Source: Chryseobacterium sp. MYb264
GTDB lineage: Bacteria; Bacteroidota; Bacteroidia; Flavobacteriales; Weeksellaceae
Direction of reading: 5' to 3'
Length of the DNA stretch: 64,000 nt
NCBI RefSeq assembly: GCF_035974275.1
Contig: NZ_CP142422.1
Coordinates: 3,534,001-3,598,000, forward strand
Shown in pieces: positions 51,487 to 62,700 of the stretch (its first letter is position 1; every line of letters begins with the position of its first letter). A program made the translations under genes and the position numbers. Below the pieces are notes generated by a model. It was given only the letters and a program-made list of their open reading frames with translations. It was not told the origin of the DNA and searched no databases.

Positions 51487-52015
51487 ATGAAGGTAAATTC
51501 AAAAAGAAAACAGTATAAATGGATCCCTTGCCTCTTTTTAGGCGTATTTTTTACTTCCTCCCCCTGAGTTCAGTCAATAAAATATTCTACTCGGTCAATA
51601 GGGACGGCTGAAGTTTACGCTATTGGTGTGTGCTAATTATAATATAATCAATGTCTTAAATTATTTTTTAAATAGAGCTCAGGTTCCTGTTCTTGATCTG
51701 GTCTTTCAAATACGAAGTAAAAATCCATTTCAAAAATAACCGGCAAATACTATATAAAATGTAAACACGCTCTCAATAAAAACCGGAATCATTATTTTTT
51801 GTGGCCTGGTTATCTCTATTTTTATTATACAGAAAGAACATATCAATATTAATCTGTTTGGTGTTAAGGAGAGAATAATATTAGAAAAACGTAAATATTT
51901 GATTAAAAAAAAGAATTTTTATGATTTTGTATATTTAAAATTTTCAGTTGAATGTGGTTGGTTTGATTTGGTTTTAATGTTTTGATAATCAGTGGTTAAA
52001 AATATGTTTTAAAAA
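51487..52015. other. Gene-free AT-rich stretch
   Basis: No ORF, RNA gene or repeat that I can support. It is more AT-rich toward the end, leading into the orphan promoter at 52019. Confidence 0.5.
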
Positions 52016-52018
52016 TAT

Positions 52019-52048
52019 TTTGTTGTTTTATAAAAAAGTATATCTTTG
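52019..52048 (+). promoter_or_regulatory. Complete Bacteroidota-type promoter without an obvious gene
   Basis: The -33 element TTTG (52019-52022), an 18-bp spacer and the -7 box TATCTTTG (52041-52048) give the best full promoter match I found in the window. The next sizeable gene starts 340 bp downstream, so this may drive a long leader of the protease operon or a small RNA. Confidence 0.7.
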
Positions 52049-52074
52049 TGAAAACTCAAAAATAAAAAACAAAT

Positions 52075-52116
52075 ATGATGAAAAAAGCTCTTCTCTCTGA
52101 TCCTGATTTTCACTAG
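52075..52116 (+). CDS. 13-codon mini-ORF in the leader of the protease operon
   Basis: It reads MMKKALLSDPDFH and stops. The start looks like that of an exported protein (compare MKKALLS of the receptor at 33296) but it breaks off at once. It could be a leader peptide or the stump of a lost gene. It lies 26 bp behind the -7 box. No further open frame of note follows until 52390. Confidence 0.3.
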   Translation: MMKKALLSDPDFH

Positions 52117-52389
52117 GAACAATCCATTAATTTTTGAAGGAAATATTTTTTATTTCTGAAGACTTTTCAATTTAGATTACTGAATATGACAGATATTCGG
52201 GTGCTATCTTATTAGATAAACACAAATAGTATGTAGGGAAACAGATGTTGTTTTTCGGGCTTACTGTTTACTATCCTGGTTTCCGGAAAATACTCTTAAG
52301 CAGCTGTATGTTCATTCCAGTCGTTTATAGTGCTGTTTTGCAATTGACCCTTGTATAGTCAGATAAATTATTTTAAAACACAAACATTT
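52117..52389. other. Long leader region before the protease gene
   Basis: There is 273 bp without a supported gene. If the promoter at 52019 is used, this would be untranslated leader. I saw no strong hairpin and no other promoter match. Confidence 0.4.
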
Positions 52390-54636
52390 ATGCAAAAAAA
52401 TTATAAGAAGTCTTTGATAGCGGCTTCTGTTTTTTTCTTCCTGTCATCTTATGCACAAGAGAAAGACTCCGTTCAAGATATAAATACGGCAAAGGAGCTG
52501 TTATCTTTTAAAAACCGAATAGATCGATATGCACAATATCAGAAAGAGGAGGTTCAGAGACTTAAAAGGATGGGATACAGGGAATTTATCTCTGAAAATG
52601 ATCATCAAAAACAGCTTATAGGAGCCGATGACCAGGGATACCCTCAGTACTACACGACCTTAAATGCCGGAGCGGCAAAGATGACAAAAGCCGACAATCT
52701 TTATCTTGGGGGAGGGTTAGGTCTTACTATATCCGGGCAAAATATGCTGATTGGTCAGTGGGATTATGCTAAACCAAGAATAACACACGACCTCTTAAAA
52801 GGAAAAATAAACCTCTACAATCATTTACAAAACTCCGATATTTCACGACATAGTACTTATATAGCCGGAACATTAGCGGGGAGTAACGGAGAGCATGAGG
52901 CAAGGGGGATTGCTTATGGTGCAAGGATTAATGCCTACGACTGGGTGAATGATGTTGCTGAAATGCTTGCCGAAGCCTATGTACCTGGAAATAAAGGAAT
53001 CCTTGTCGCGAATAATAGCTATGGTTTTGATCCTATTTATCTGCAGTCTTATCAATTTGGGAAATACAACAATACAGCTAGAGATTGGGATAATTTAATG
53101 TTTGTAAAACCTTATCTTCAGGTGGTAAAAGCGGCAGGTAATGCCCGTGAAATGGATCCGGCGATAGTTCCTCAGGTCGCGGCAAAAAATGGGTATGATC
53201 TTCTGGAAGGTGCGGGCATTGCCAAAAATGTTCTGGTAGTGGGTTCTGCAAAAAAGAATACCCAAATGAATTCAGATGAGGCTTTTGATGTTTCAGCATT
53301 CAGCAGTTTTGGTCCTACGGATGACGGTAGAATAAAGCCGGATATTTGTGCTCCCGGAGAAAATATGTACTCGTCGATAGAAACCTACGACGGTGCGTAT
53401 GGAATCTATCGCGGAACCTCAGCGGCAGCAGCTGTTGTTTCCGGTATAATTGCCCTTCTTCAGCAATATTATCAATCTGTGAGTCCAACGAAGAGCTATA
53501 TGCTTTCGTCTACTGTTCGGGCATTATTGGCTCATACAGCAAATGATAAGGGAACCGAAGGTCCGGATTATATCTATGGGTGGGGACTCGCAGATGCAAA
53601 AAGAGCATCGTCTGCCATCTACAATAATATTGAGGGAACCGTAAATGGGGAAAAAAAGACGACACTTATAAAAGAAATCACGCTTAATCAGGGAACTCAA
53701 TATACATTATATGTGGTCCCATATGAAACGAGCCAGCCATTATCAGTCACCATTTCATGGACGGATCCTCAAGGAAATCCTGTAAGTAATGTGGTTGATC
53801 TCAACACTCCCAATGTGATTAATGATCTTGATCTGAAGATTGTAAAAATAAATTCTAATGGCACCGAAAACACGTATTATCCTTGGAAACTGGGAGGAAT
53901 GAATAATCTTACTGCGGCAGCTACCAGAAATTCGACCAACGATGTAGACACGATTGAAAGGGTAGATATTAAAAATCCTCAGAAAGTCACCTATAAAATC
54001 ATTGTTTCTCCAAAAACCAGCGCTACACCGTTGCTTCCCAATGGAAAACAGACGTTTTCAATCGTGGTTTCCAATGTTGATTTCTGTTATAAAGATGATT
54101 TGGTGACCCTCACCAGTCCTTCCAACGATATTAATTCCAGCCAGACGATTTTCGCAAAAGAGATTGTGGCGAGTAACAAAATTATAGCGCCCGTTCAGAA
54201 TGTCAATTATCTCGCTTCAAGAAGCATCCTCCTGAAACCGGGGTTTGAAGCCCAATTAAATACAGGATTTATAGCGATGATAACGCCTTGTTTTGATGTT
54301 ATTTCTGCCTTAAAATATAAGGCGCAGAAGAGAGTGAACCCAGAAGATGAGTTGCCAGCAACGGGAGAGACTGTTTCCTCATCGGGCTTTACCTTGTTTC
54401 CGAATCCTGCAAAAGAAGAAGTGAATATAAAATTTTCGTTAAAAAAAGACTCAGATATCAAAATATCGATCTATGACTTTTCCGGTAAGCTGATCAAGAC
54501 CGATCAAAGCTCCGGTAAGTTCCCAAAAGGGGAATTCTTAAAAACCATTGATACAAGATCTCTTCAGCAGGGAATTTATCTGGTTTCCGTAGAAATATCG
54601 GAATATAAAGAGACCAAAAAACTAATCATAAAATAA
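52390..54636 (+). CDS. Subtilisin-like S8 protease with T9SS sorting domain
   Basis: A 748-residue secreted serine protease. The start at 52390 gives a signal peptide ending SSYAQ. The catalytic triad is D125 (GQWDYA), H154 (SRHSTYIAGTLAG) and S344 (RGTSAAAA), with the oxyanion Asn in AAGN (N251) and FSSFGPTDDGRIKPD before the Ser. The His motif departs from the usual HGTHVAG. A jelly-roll/P-type domain follows (about 410-565). The last 80 residues (FTLFPNPAKEEVNI to KKLIIK) are a type A T9SS sorting domain, so the enzyme is exported and probably anchored at the cell surface. It is the first gene of a probable three-gene operon. Confidence 0.92.
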   Translation: MQKNYKKSLIAASVFFFLSSYAQEKDSVQDINTAKELLSFKNRIDRYAQYQKEEVQRLKRMGYREFISENDHQKQLIGADDQGYPQYYTTLNAGAAKMTKADNLYLGGGLGLTISGQNMLIGQWDYAKPRITHDLLKGKINLYNHLQNSDISRHSTYIAGTLAGSNGEHEARGIAYGARINAYDWVNDVAEMLAEAYVPGNKGILVANNSYGFDPIYLQSYQFGKYNNTARDWDNLMFVKPYLQVVKAAGNAREMDPAIVPQVAAKNGYDLLEGAGIAKNVLVVGSAKKNTQMNSDEAFDVSAFSSFGPTDDGRIKPDICAPGENMYSSIETYDGAYGIYRGTSAAAAVVSGIIALLQQYYQSVSPTKSYMLSSTVRALLAHTANDKGTEGPDYIYGWGLADAKRASSAIYNNIEGTVNGEKKTTLIKEITLNQGTQYTLYVVPYETSQPLSVTISWTDPQGNPVSNVVDLNTPNVINDLDLKIVKINSNGTENTYYPWKLGGMNNLTAAATRNSTNDVDTIERVDIKNPQKVTYKIIVSPKTSATPLLPNGKQTFSIVVSNVDFCYKDDLVTLTSPSNDINSSQTIFAKEIVASNKIIAPVQNVNYLASRSILLKPGFEAQLNTGFIAMITPCFDVISALKYKAQKRVNPEDELPATGETVSSSGFTLFPNPAKEEVNIKFSLKKDSDIKISIYDFSGKLIKTDQSSGKFPKGEFLKTIDTRSLQQGIYLVSVEISEYKETKKLIIK

Positions 54637-54649
54637 AATAACAAACAGT

Positions 54650-56617
54650 ATGAAAAGCATTGTCTCAATTTTTTGGGTATTGATCATGGGGATGATGAAT
54701 GCCCAATCTCCGGGTGGAGTAGGTGGAGTGAGTGTTTGGTATAAAACAAACTCAGGACATTCTCCTGCTTTAACCTATCCGGATTATAGTGGGAATAAGC
54801 ATCAGATTCAGGCTTTGGCTTCTGCCAATAAACCTTCCTATTCCTTACTCAATTATAATGAATGTCTTGAGTTTGACGGAGCTGATGATTATCTGAAATT
54901 TCCGTATGTCATTGAAACGGCGGATAAAATAAATTTTTTTACCGCCTATCAGAATAAAAATGCACATTCAGAGAGTGCGCTATTTACCACTGAAGCGACG
55001 GATGAAAAAGAATTGTTTTACGGAACAAAAAATATATTTCGATATAACAATGAGCAGATTAATTATATTAGTACCCATGTCATTGATACTTTAGCTTCAT
55101 TCAGTTTATATTCCAAATTCGGGATGCCTTCGGGACGTATTACCGAGGTTATTGGAAATACGGGGCTTTCGTCTCTGCTTATCGGAAAGGACTCCGGAAC
55201 TCATCAATGGCAGAATTTTAAAGGAAAATTACCGGAATTTTTTATTTATAAGAAAATGCTGACCCTTAACGAGAGGAATAGGGTCAATTCTTATCTGGCG
55301 ATCAAATATGCTGTGACCATGCCGTACACAGAATATATAAGCTCGAAAAATAAAACGATCTGGAGGCATGAGGATTTTTCCGAGTATCCGAGCAATATTG
55401 CGGGGATTGGCAGAGATGATTATTCTGCTCTTTATCAGAAGCAGGCCACAAGCTCGTCGGAACAAAAAAGGCTGATCATTGCCGCCAAAAAGCTTGCTGT
55501 AGATAACAAATCTAATGATGCGCAGCTTCCTGAGCATACTTTTTTGGTTTGGGGTGATAATAAAAAACCGTTAGAGCTGGATCAGGAAACGTTTGGTTAC
55601 AGACTGTTAAAAAGAAAATGGAAAACAAGGCTGACGACAGAAAGCGCCCATACGGTTTCGACAGAGGTCGTTTTTTCGGTTAAGGATTTATCGATAACCA
55701 TTCCGTCAGATAAAAAGCTATGGCTTCTTATCGACAGAACGGGGAAGGGAGATTTCAGTGCTTCCCATATTGATGCTTATCCGATGGAAGGTATTGATAA
55801 TCATGAGAATGTCTATTTCAAAGATATCGTTTTTGATAAAGATCTTTCGGGGACGGATGTCTTCTCATTTGCGGTAGGAGATCCTATTTTATCACTTTAT
55901 GATATAAGGCAGCCCAGCTGTGTGAATACGAAAGGGATGCTTCAGCTGAATATTAAAGGAGGAAAGGCTCCTTTTACGGTGCATCTTACAGGTTCCGGAG
56001 CGAATCAAAATTTTACAGCTCAGACTTCGCAGATATCTTTTCCCAATTTGGCTATCGGAAATTATCATTTACAAATTCTGGATTCACAGAATCATACGAG
56101 TAATTATGATTTTAATATTAATGATTTTAATACCATTAGCCTGGATCTTGGAGAGGATGTGATCCTCTCATCAGGAAATTCGGCTCATTTTAATGCAGGA
56201 ACTCATATTACAGATCCGAAAGCCACTTATAAATGGACCTCTGATAATGGTTTTGTGAGCAGCTCATCAAAAATTTCCGTAGATCAGCCCGGTGAATATA
56301 CCGTTGTTGTTACGACGTCCGACGGATGTGTGAAAAAGGATTCCGTAAGGGTGATGAGGAAGAAGGAAAAAGGAATTGTCATTTATCCAAATCCTGTTTC
56401 TAAAGAAGATCCTTTTACCATAAGAATCATTTCAGACAAAAAAGAAAATATAGACATCAAAATACATGATGGCTCGGGAAGACTCGTAAAAACGATTCAG
56501 GATAAAGGAAATGATCATTATGAAATAAAAGAAACCCTTTCTGTGGAAGGTGTGTATTTGATTATCGTAAAAACAACTTCGGAAATAAAAGTCTTTAAAC
56601 TGATTGTAAAAGGTTAA
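54650..56617 (+). CDS. LamG/DUF8202-like surface protein with T9SS sorting domain
   Basis: A 655-residue exported protein: signal peptide (about 1-18), then a concanavalin/LamG-like region (VSVWYKTNSGHSPAL, LEFDGADDYLKF). Next come the ERNRVNSYLAIKYAVT and SNIAGIGRDDYSALYQKQ motifs, which I connect with DUF8202-type T9SS proteins, and an SprB/Ig-like stretch (about 415-560). A C-terminal sorting domain starts at IVIYPNPVSKED and ends VFKLIVKG. Probably a surface adhesin or binding protein. It starts 13 bp after the protease gene. Confidence 0.82.
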   Translation: MKSIVSIFWVLIMGMMNAQSPGGVGGVSVWYKTNSGHSPALTYPDYSGNKHQIQALASANKPSYSLLNYNECLEFDGADDYLKFPYVIETADKINFFTAYQNKNAHSESALFTTEATDEKELFYGTKNIFRYNNEQINYISTHVIDTLASFSLYSKFGMPSGRITEVIGNTGLSSLLIGKDSGTHQWQNFKGKLPEFFIYKKMLTLNERNRVNSYLAIKYAVTMPYTEYISSKNKTIWRHEDFSEYPSNIAGIGRDDYSALYQKQATSSSEQKRLIIAAKKLAVDNKSNDAQLPEHTFLVWGDNKKPLELDQETFGYRLLKRKWKTRLTTESAHTVSTEVVFSVKDLSITIPSDKKLWLLIDRTGKGDFSASHIDAYPMEGIDNHENVYFKDIVFDKDLSGTDVFSFAVGDPILSLYDIRQPSCVNTKGMLQLNIKGGKAPFTVHLTGSGANQNFTAQTSQISFPNLAIGNYHLQILDSQNHTSNYDFNINDFNTISLDLGEDVILSSGNSAHFNAGTHITDPKATYKWTSDNGFVSSSSKISVDQPGEYTVVVTTSDGCVKKDSVRVMRKKEKGIVIYPNPVSKEDPFTIRIISDKKENIDIKIHDGSGRLVKTIQDKGNDHYEIKETLSVEGVYLIIVKTTSEIKVFKLIVKG

Positions 56618-56736
56618 ACCAATTGACTCAACCGTATTTGATGAACGCTAAATCAAATTCTAAAAATTAAAGTATAAAAATCTCAAAAAGGTATAATTCA
56701 TAAGAGCTGTACTTCTAATCATAAACAAACATCCGA

Positions 56737-59700
56737 ATGAAAAAATCTTTGTTAAGTGTTTTCAGAGAAAATACAAAACTTCTGAATTCATTGTTGTTTT
56801 TCATCTGCTGGAGCCAAATTCATGCTCATTCTAATGCCATGTACTTTGGTGATTATACGCGTAAAAGTGTACCTGTTGGTGAACTTGGAAACGTAAAAAA
56901 CGTGCAATATCATCATGTAGAAAAAATAATTCCTGAAAATGAGGGAACTACACATGGTATGGTAGATTCTCAAGAGACAACTTCTGATAAAAAAATAAAT
57001 GTATCCCATCCGATTGCTGCAGGGTATCCGTATAAAAGTTCATTCACCAATATCAGGCAGTATGGGTCTGATAGTAAAGAAGGGACTATTGGAACCGATG
57101 CGGAGCATCCTGTAGATCATGTCTATGACAATATATTCCATATTTTGGTGGATGACAAAATCAATGTTGGCAGTCAATTTATCCTGGAATATGATTTATA
57201 TGGGATCACCAGCTACGATAGTGTCAGTAAAGTAATCAATGATGATCTGGCAAAGGGTGGCGGAAAAGATATTGAACACAATAAGGTGTGGACCCATCAG
57301 TATGAACCGCTCCGTCAAGAGTCGATTAAAAAAGGCATGAATACCATTATTTTTACGATTCCTGATCATGCGCAATACAGTTATAAAGTAAAAAATGTTC
57401 GTATTTCTGTTTCGGACAAATCTCGGCCCTTAAAAGAAATAAAGGAAGAATATAAAGCTTTAAGCATTTCGAAGTTGGTCAGTAAGAGCAATCTTGCTGA
57501 AAGAATAATTTTAGGAAATTCAGAATTGAGGATTCCTGCTCATGTTCTTAAAAACGTAGAAAAAATTTCGATTACAGCTTTGAGGGATATTGATATGCCT
57601 GTGCTGACTCCTGAAATGGTGAATGTAACCTCCGGAAATTCCGGCTATCGGTTTTTGCCTCATGGGGAGCTTTTTTCTGCACCTGCTCATGTATCGTTGG
57701 GATTTGATGAGAATAAAATTCCTGAAGGATATACTCCGCAAGATATCAAAACCTATTATTTTGATACCTCCGAAAAAAGATGGATTGCTTTGGATAAAGA
57801 TAGCCTGGATCTTAAAAAAAGTACCCTGATTTCTAAAACAACCCATTTCACCGATATGATCAACGGAATTCTGAAAGTTCCTGAATCTCCGGAAACAGGC
57901 AGCTATGCTCCGAATTCGATTAAAGATATTAAAGCCGCAAATCCATCAGAGGGAATTGTAAGTATCGCTCCGCCTACAGCGAATAGTATGGGTAGCGTGA
58001 CCACCAGCTTCCCGATAAAAATTCCTGCCGGAAGACAGGGTATGCAGCCTTCTCTGAATATAAGTTATAACAGCGAAAGCGGGAATGGCTGGCTGGGAGT
58101 AGGCTGGGACCTGTCTCTGCCTTCTATTACGATAGATACGCGCTGGGGAGTTCCGAGATATGAAAATGGAACAGAAACTGAAATTTATACGTTTGGAGGC
58201 GAGCAGCTTGCATTTGAAGTCGGAAACGGAACCATGGCAATGCCGAACAGAAGTGAAGGTTTTGAAAAAGCGCGACAGAATGACCGCCGGTTTTATCCCC
58301 GGATTGAAGGCTCCTATAACCGAATCATAAGAAAAGGCTCCAATCCTAAAAATTATGTTTGGATCGTAACCTCTAAAGAGGGAACGAGATCTTATTTTGG
58401 GGGGGACGAAAATGGAGTAAAAGAGAATGCTGTTCTTAAAGATGATGCTGGAAATATCGGTTATTGGGCGCTCTATAAAACCGTAGATCTCAATAAAAAC
58501 TATGTAGAGTATCTCTACGACCGTACAGGATATTCGGGAAATACAGCGCCGGGTGCACAGCAGATCTATCCACAGCAGATCAATTATACCCTTCATGAAA
58601 CGACGAATACTTCTCAAAAATATTCAGTTCATTTTACGACCCAAACCATAGGAGAGGATGTACAGATTGACGGAAGACTGGGTTTCTTAAAAGCAGATTC
58701 TAAAAAGCTCACCAATATTACCATCAGCTATGGCAATAGTAAGGTGAGATCCTATCAATTGAATTACAAGGAAGGAGCTTTCAAAAAGACTTTACTGGGC
58801 AGTATTACGGAAATGGATGCCAATGGTGCTGTTTTTTACACCAATGCTATAGAGTATGAGCAGGCTCCGAATAAAATTTTTGCAGACCCTATCCCTTGGT
58901 CGGTCAAGGAAAATATTGACCTATCGGACAAATACTCTATGCTTTCAGGAAGTTCCGGAACTTCAAAAGGAGCGAATTTTGGGATCAGTGTGGGTGCTTT
59001 TACCTTGCCACCTCCTAGCCCTGTGGGAGATAAATCACCTTTTTCTTTTAGAAAAGGTACGTTCGGAGCTCACGGTTCGATAAGCAAAAGTGATTCGGAC
59101 GTTAAAATTACATTGATCGATATCGATGGGGATCATCTTCCGGACAGGGTATATGAAAAAGACGGGGCTATTTACTACTCAAAAAATAAATCGGTACCCG
59201 GAGGTCAGCAGGAGTTCGGAACTTCACTGAAAGTGGGTGGGGAGATATCGACCATCAGTAAGTCCAAAACTTCGGCATGGGGAGTTGGGATTAATGGAAA
59301 CTTCAGCAATGTAAGCCTAGGTTTTGATTATTCCAATACCTCTTCTACAACGCATTCTTATTTTATGGATTTTAATAACGACGGTCTGGTCGATTTTGTA
59401 AAAGACGGGAAAGTCTATTTTAACAGAATCACCGCCGGCATTCCAAGTTTCCATGAAGACAGCAGCAGTACTCCTTATCCGGTAAAAATAACCTCATCGA
59501 ATCCATCCCAGTCGCTGTTCGACGCTCAGGATGCTGCGGAAAAGAAAACAATGCTTGAGCAAAACCCGCTCCATGATGTGGTAAGGGTATGGGTAGCTCC
59601 GAAAACCGGAAAAATAACGGTAAAGAATAATTTTAATCTTAACCAGGTTACCTGTCCATCGGAAGAAGACTGTTCAAAAGCTGATGGTGTCGCAGTTTCT

Positions 59701-62700
59701 TTTCAATATAAAAATAATGATCCTCTGGTCGATAATATCAACGCCGGCGATTTTGGAATGCACTCTTTTGCTGATCAGACCATTGATATTAAAAAAGGAG
59801 AAAAACTTTACTTCAGAGTAACTTCAAAATATGACGGAACACAGGATCAGGTGACCTGGAATCCGCAAATCACCTATTCCGTGCAGAGCAACCCTGCTTT
59901 GGACAGTGAAAACAGAAATTTATCTGTTTATAAAGCGGAAGAAGACTTTGTGAATTCGAACGGCAGCACATTTTATGCAGAAGATCACGGAACCTTAACG
60001 CTATATCTGAATAAGCCGATTCCATTATCAGATGATGCCATCATCAAATTGACTGTGAATGATCAGGAGACTGCCCTGGATCCGGTATTGGCTGGAAGTA
60101 CCTATAGCAATTTGACGTATGGTTCTCCTGTGATGCTGAATAAAGATGATAAAGTAAAAATAAAGGTATTTACGGATACACAGATCGATTGGTCCAAATT
60201 TAAACTCATTCCTGAATTTATAAATTCAAACGGCGATAAAACCATCCTTCAGGTGGAATACACCATGTATAATGACCGTGGAACTTTTAACATTTATAAG
60301 GTTTCCGGAGGGGAAGTAAACCGTAAAATTTCGGTAAAAGCATCTTCCTTCCCGAATTTTCAGGGTAAAAACGGCAAAATCGTTGTTTCTGCAAAAATGA
60401 AAAATAAGCTGTTGACTAAAACGGTGTACACCATTACCAATGACGGAAATACGATTACCCCTTCTTTTGGTTCTTCTTATACGGTAAAATCCGGGGATGT
60501 AAATAATGACATTTATCTGGAAACGACGATAAGCAGTGATGACAGGGGGTTTATTACAGGAATTTCAAGTGTTAACGGGTCTTTAATGAATAATAACCTT
60601 AATTATATTGATAACCCCGGAACCCTTCAGAAACAATATCCGGAAACGTCATCCGGAAATAGCGGAATTTTAGAAATTGCTCAGAACAATACCTCTTTAA
60701 AGTTTGAAATTGTAGATCACAATGCCTCGACATGGGCAACGCTGTCTTTAAAAGACCAGAATGGCAATACTACTGTTTTTCCTAAACTCTCCGGAGAGGC
60801 TTCGTTTCCGAAAGAAGCGGTGGTAGCTCTGCAAAGAGGGAGCTACACCTATTCTCTAGAGTATTCTGAAAATCAGAATGCTCCGGGGTATGCGCGAATT
60901 TCAGTTCCTAACGGTGGCAGTGAATCGAGAATGAGAGATTTTGTAAATGCTCCTCCACACAAACCTATTCTGTCTTCATTGGATCTTACGAAAGCTCTGA
61001 ATTCTGATCAGTATGATGGCAGGTTCGGAACCTTATACAGAGGATGGGGTGCATTTGTGCTCAATGGGAATAATGCAAAACATAATACCGTACAGGAAGC
61101 CTATAGCTTAACGGCCAACTATGCGAACAGAGGAACCAAAGAAGAGATGAAAGTCATTGAGTCTGAGTTGGCTTTAAGCAATGCTTATGGTAAAGATCCC
61201 GGGACTTCTCCTCCGGTCAATGTACCGACGCATGACAGTGAAGGGAATGTCACGTTTCAGTCTAATGAAAGCTCAATGGCAGAGAACAAATTTTTAATGA
61301 TGAATTCCGATATCAATAATGATGATAAAGGAAGATGGATTGATACGGATCCATTGATCTACATGACGCAAAATGCCATCAGTACTTCCCGTATAGGGGT
61401 ACACGGTATCGATCACAGTTTTGATAATTACTCTACCGGGCAGGCTCAGGGAGATAGGCTGAGTGCTCCTGATATAAAGACAAAAAATCAGAGTGTCAGT
61501 GTTGCCGGAGGGGTCAGTTTAGGAGGAGTGGCAGGTATTAATGCTTCCCATACGGTATTTTCCCAGGCACAATCGATACGAAATGTATTGGATTATAACG
61601 GAGATGGTTTTCCGGATGATTTTAATAAGAAAAATATTAAGCTTACCTCTCCGCTGGGAGTTCCTTCCTCTTTAGGGCAGGATGCTTTCGGGATAGGTAA
61701 TCACCAGTCAGTCTCTTCGGCCACGGCGGAAGGCTTGTCAACAGGGATGAATTTTACTCACGGATCATCAGACAGAACTGCTTTTGTACGAACCGTTGCA
61801 ACGAAAAGCGAGAATTATAATAATTTTTTACAGGCGGTCAACACCGCGAAAGAAAGCCAGCGGGGATCAACCAAATTAACAATAAGCGGAAATATGGGGA
61901 TCTCTGCAGAAAAGTCTGAAAAGACATTTTTAGATATCAACGGAGACGGATTACCGGATTTGTATAACAACGGGAATTTCAGCTTAAATATCGGGCGAAA
62001 TCAATTTGCCAATACCGCATCGTGGAATACCGGAGACGTATCAAAAGGGAAAGGTTTTTCAACAGGAGCCGGAGCGGGAGTCTCTTTATTCTGGGGAAGT
62101 TTTGAAGGAGGTGTTAATACATCAACAACTGAAAACGAAACCAAAGAGGAACTTCTGGATATCAACGGAGACGGTCTTCCGGATAAAGCGGTGTACAGCG
62201 GATCTAATGCTAAGATTTATTTAAATAACGGGCATACCATAGGAAGTACCGTATTGTCTGTAGATGCGGGTTCCAATTTGCATGTAGATCAGTCGATCAG
62301 TGTCGGAGGAAACATCGGAGGAACCATTCCTGTGCTTATTCCTACCAATCCGACATTTACAACAGGCCTGAAACTGAATATTACCGTGGGGGTTTCTGTG
62401 GGAAAATCCTCCGGAAAAACAAAATCTACTTTCAAAGATATGAATGGAGATGGCTATCCTGATTTTGTAACCTCCGATAATGCCAATAATATCAGAGTAT
62501 CTCTTAACCAAACCGGAACCGCCAATCTTCTTAAAAAGGTCATTACCCCGATGGGAGGGTCTTGGGAAGTGGCTTACGACAGAATAGGGAACACCTATGA
62601 GATGCCGCAAAGCAAATTTGTATTAAAAAGTGTCATCACCAATGACGGATTTGCCGGAGACAGGATATTTAAACCGGATGTATCTAAAATAACAGTCACC

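Noticed and set aside
52246..52356. 36-codon plus-strand frame starting MLFFGL before the protease gene
   Set aside because: Hydrophobic but without a start signal, conserved pattern or terminator; too weak to list as a gene.
57946..58617. Long open frame on the minus strand inside the giant gene
   Set aside because: Arg/Ile-rich translation without motifs, fully antisense to a well-supported SpvB-type coding region; a shadow of codon use.
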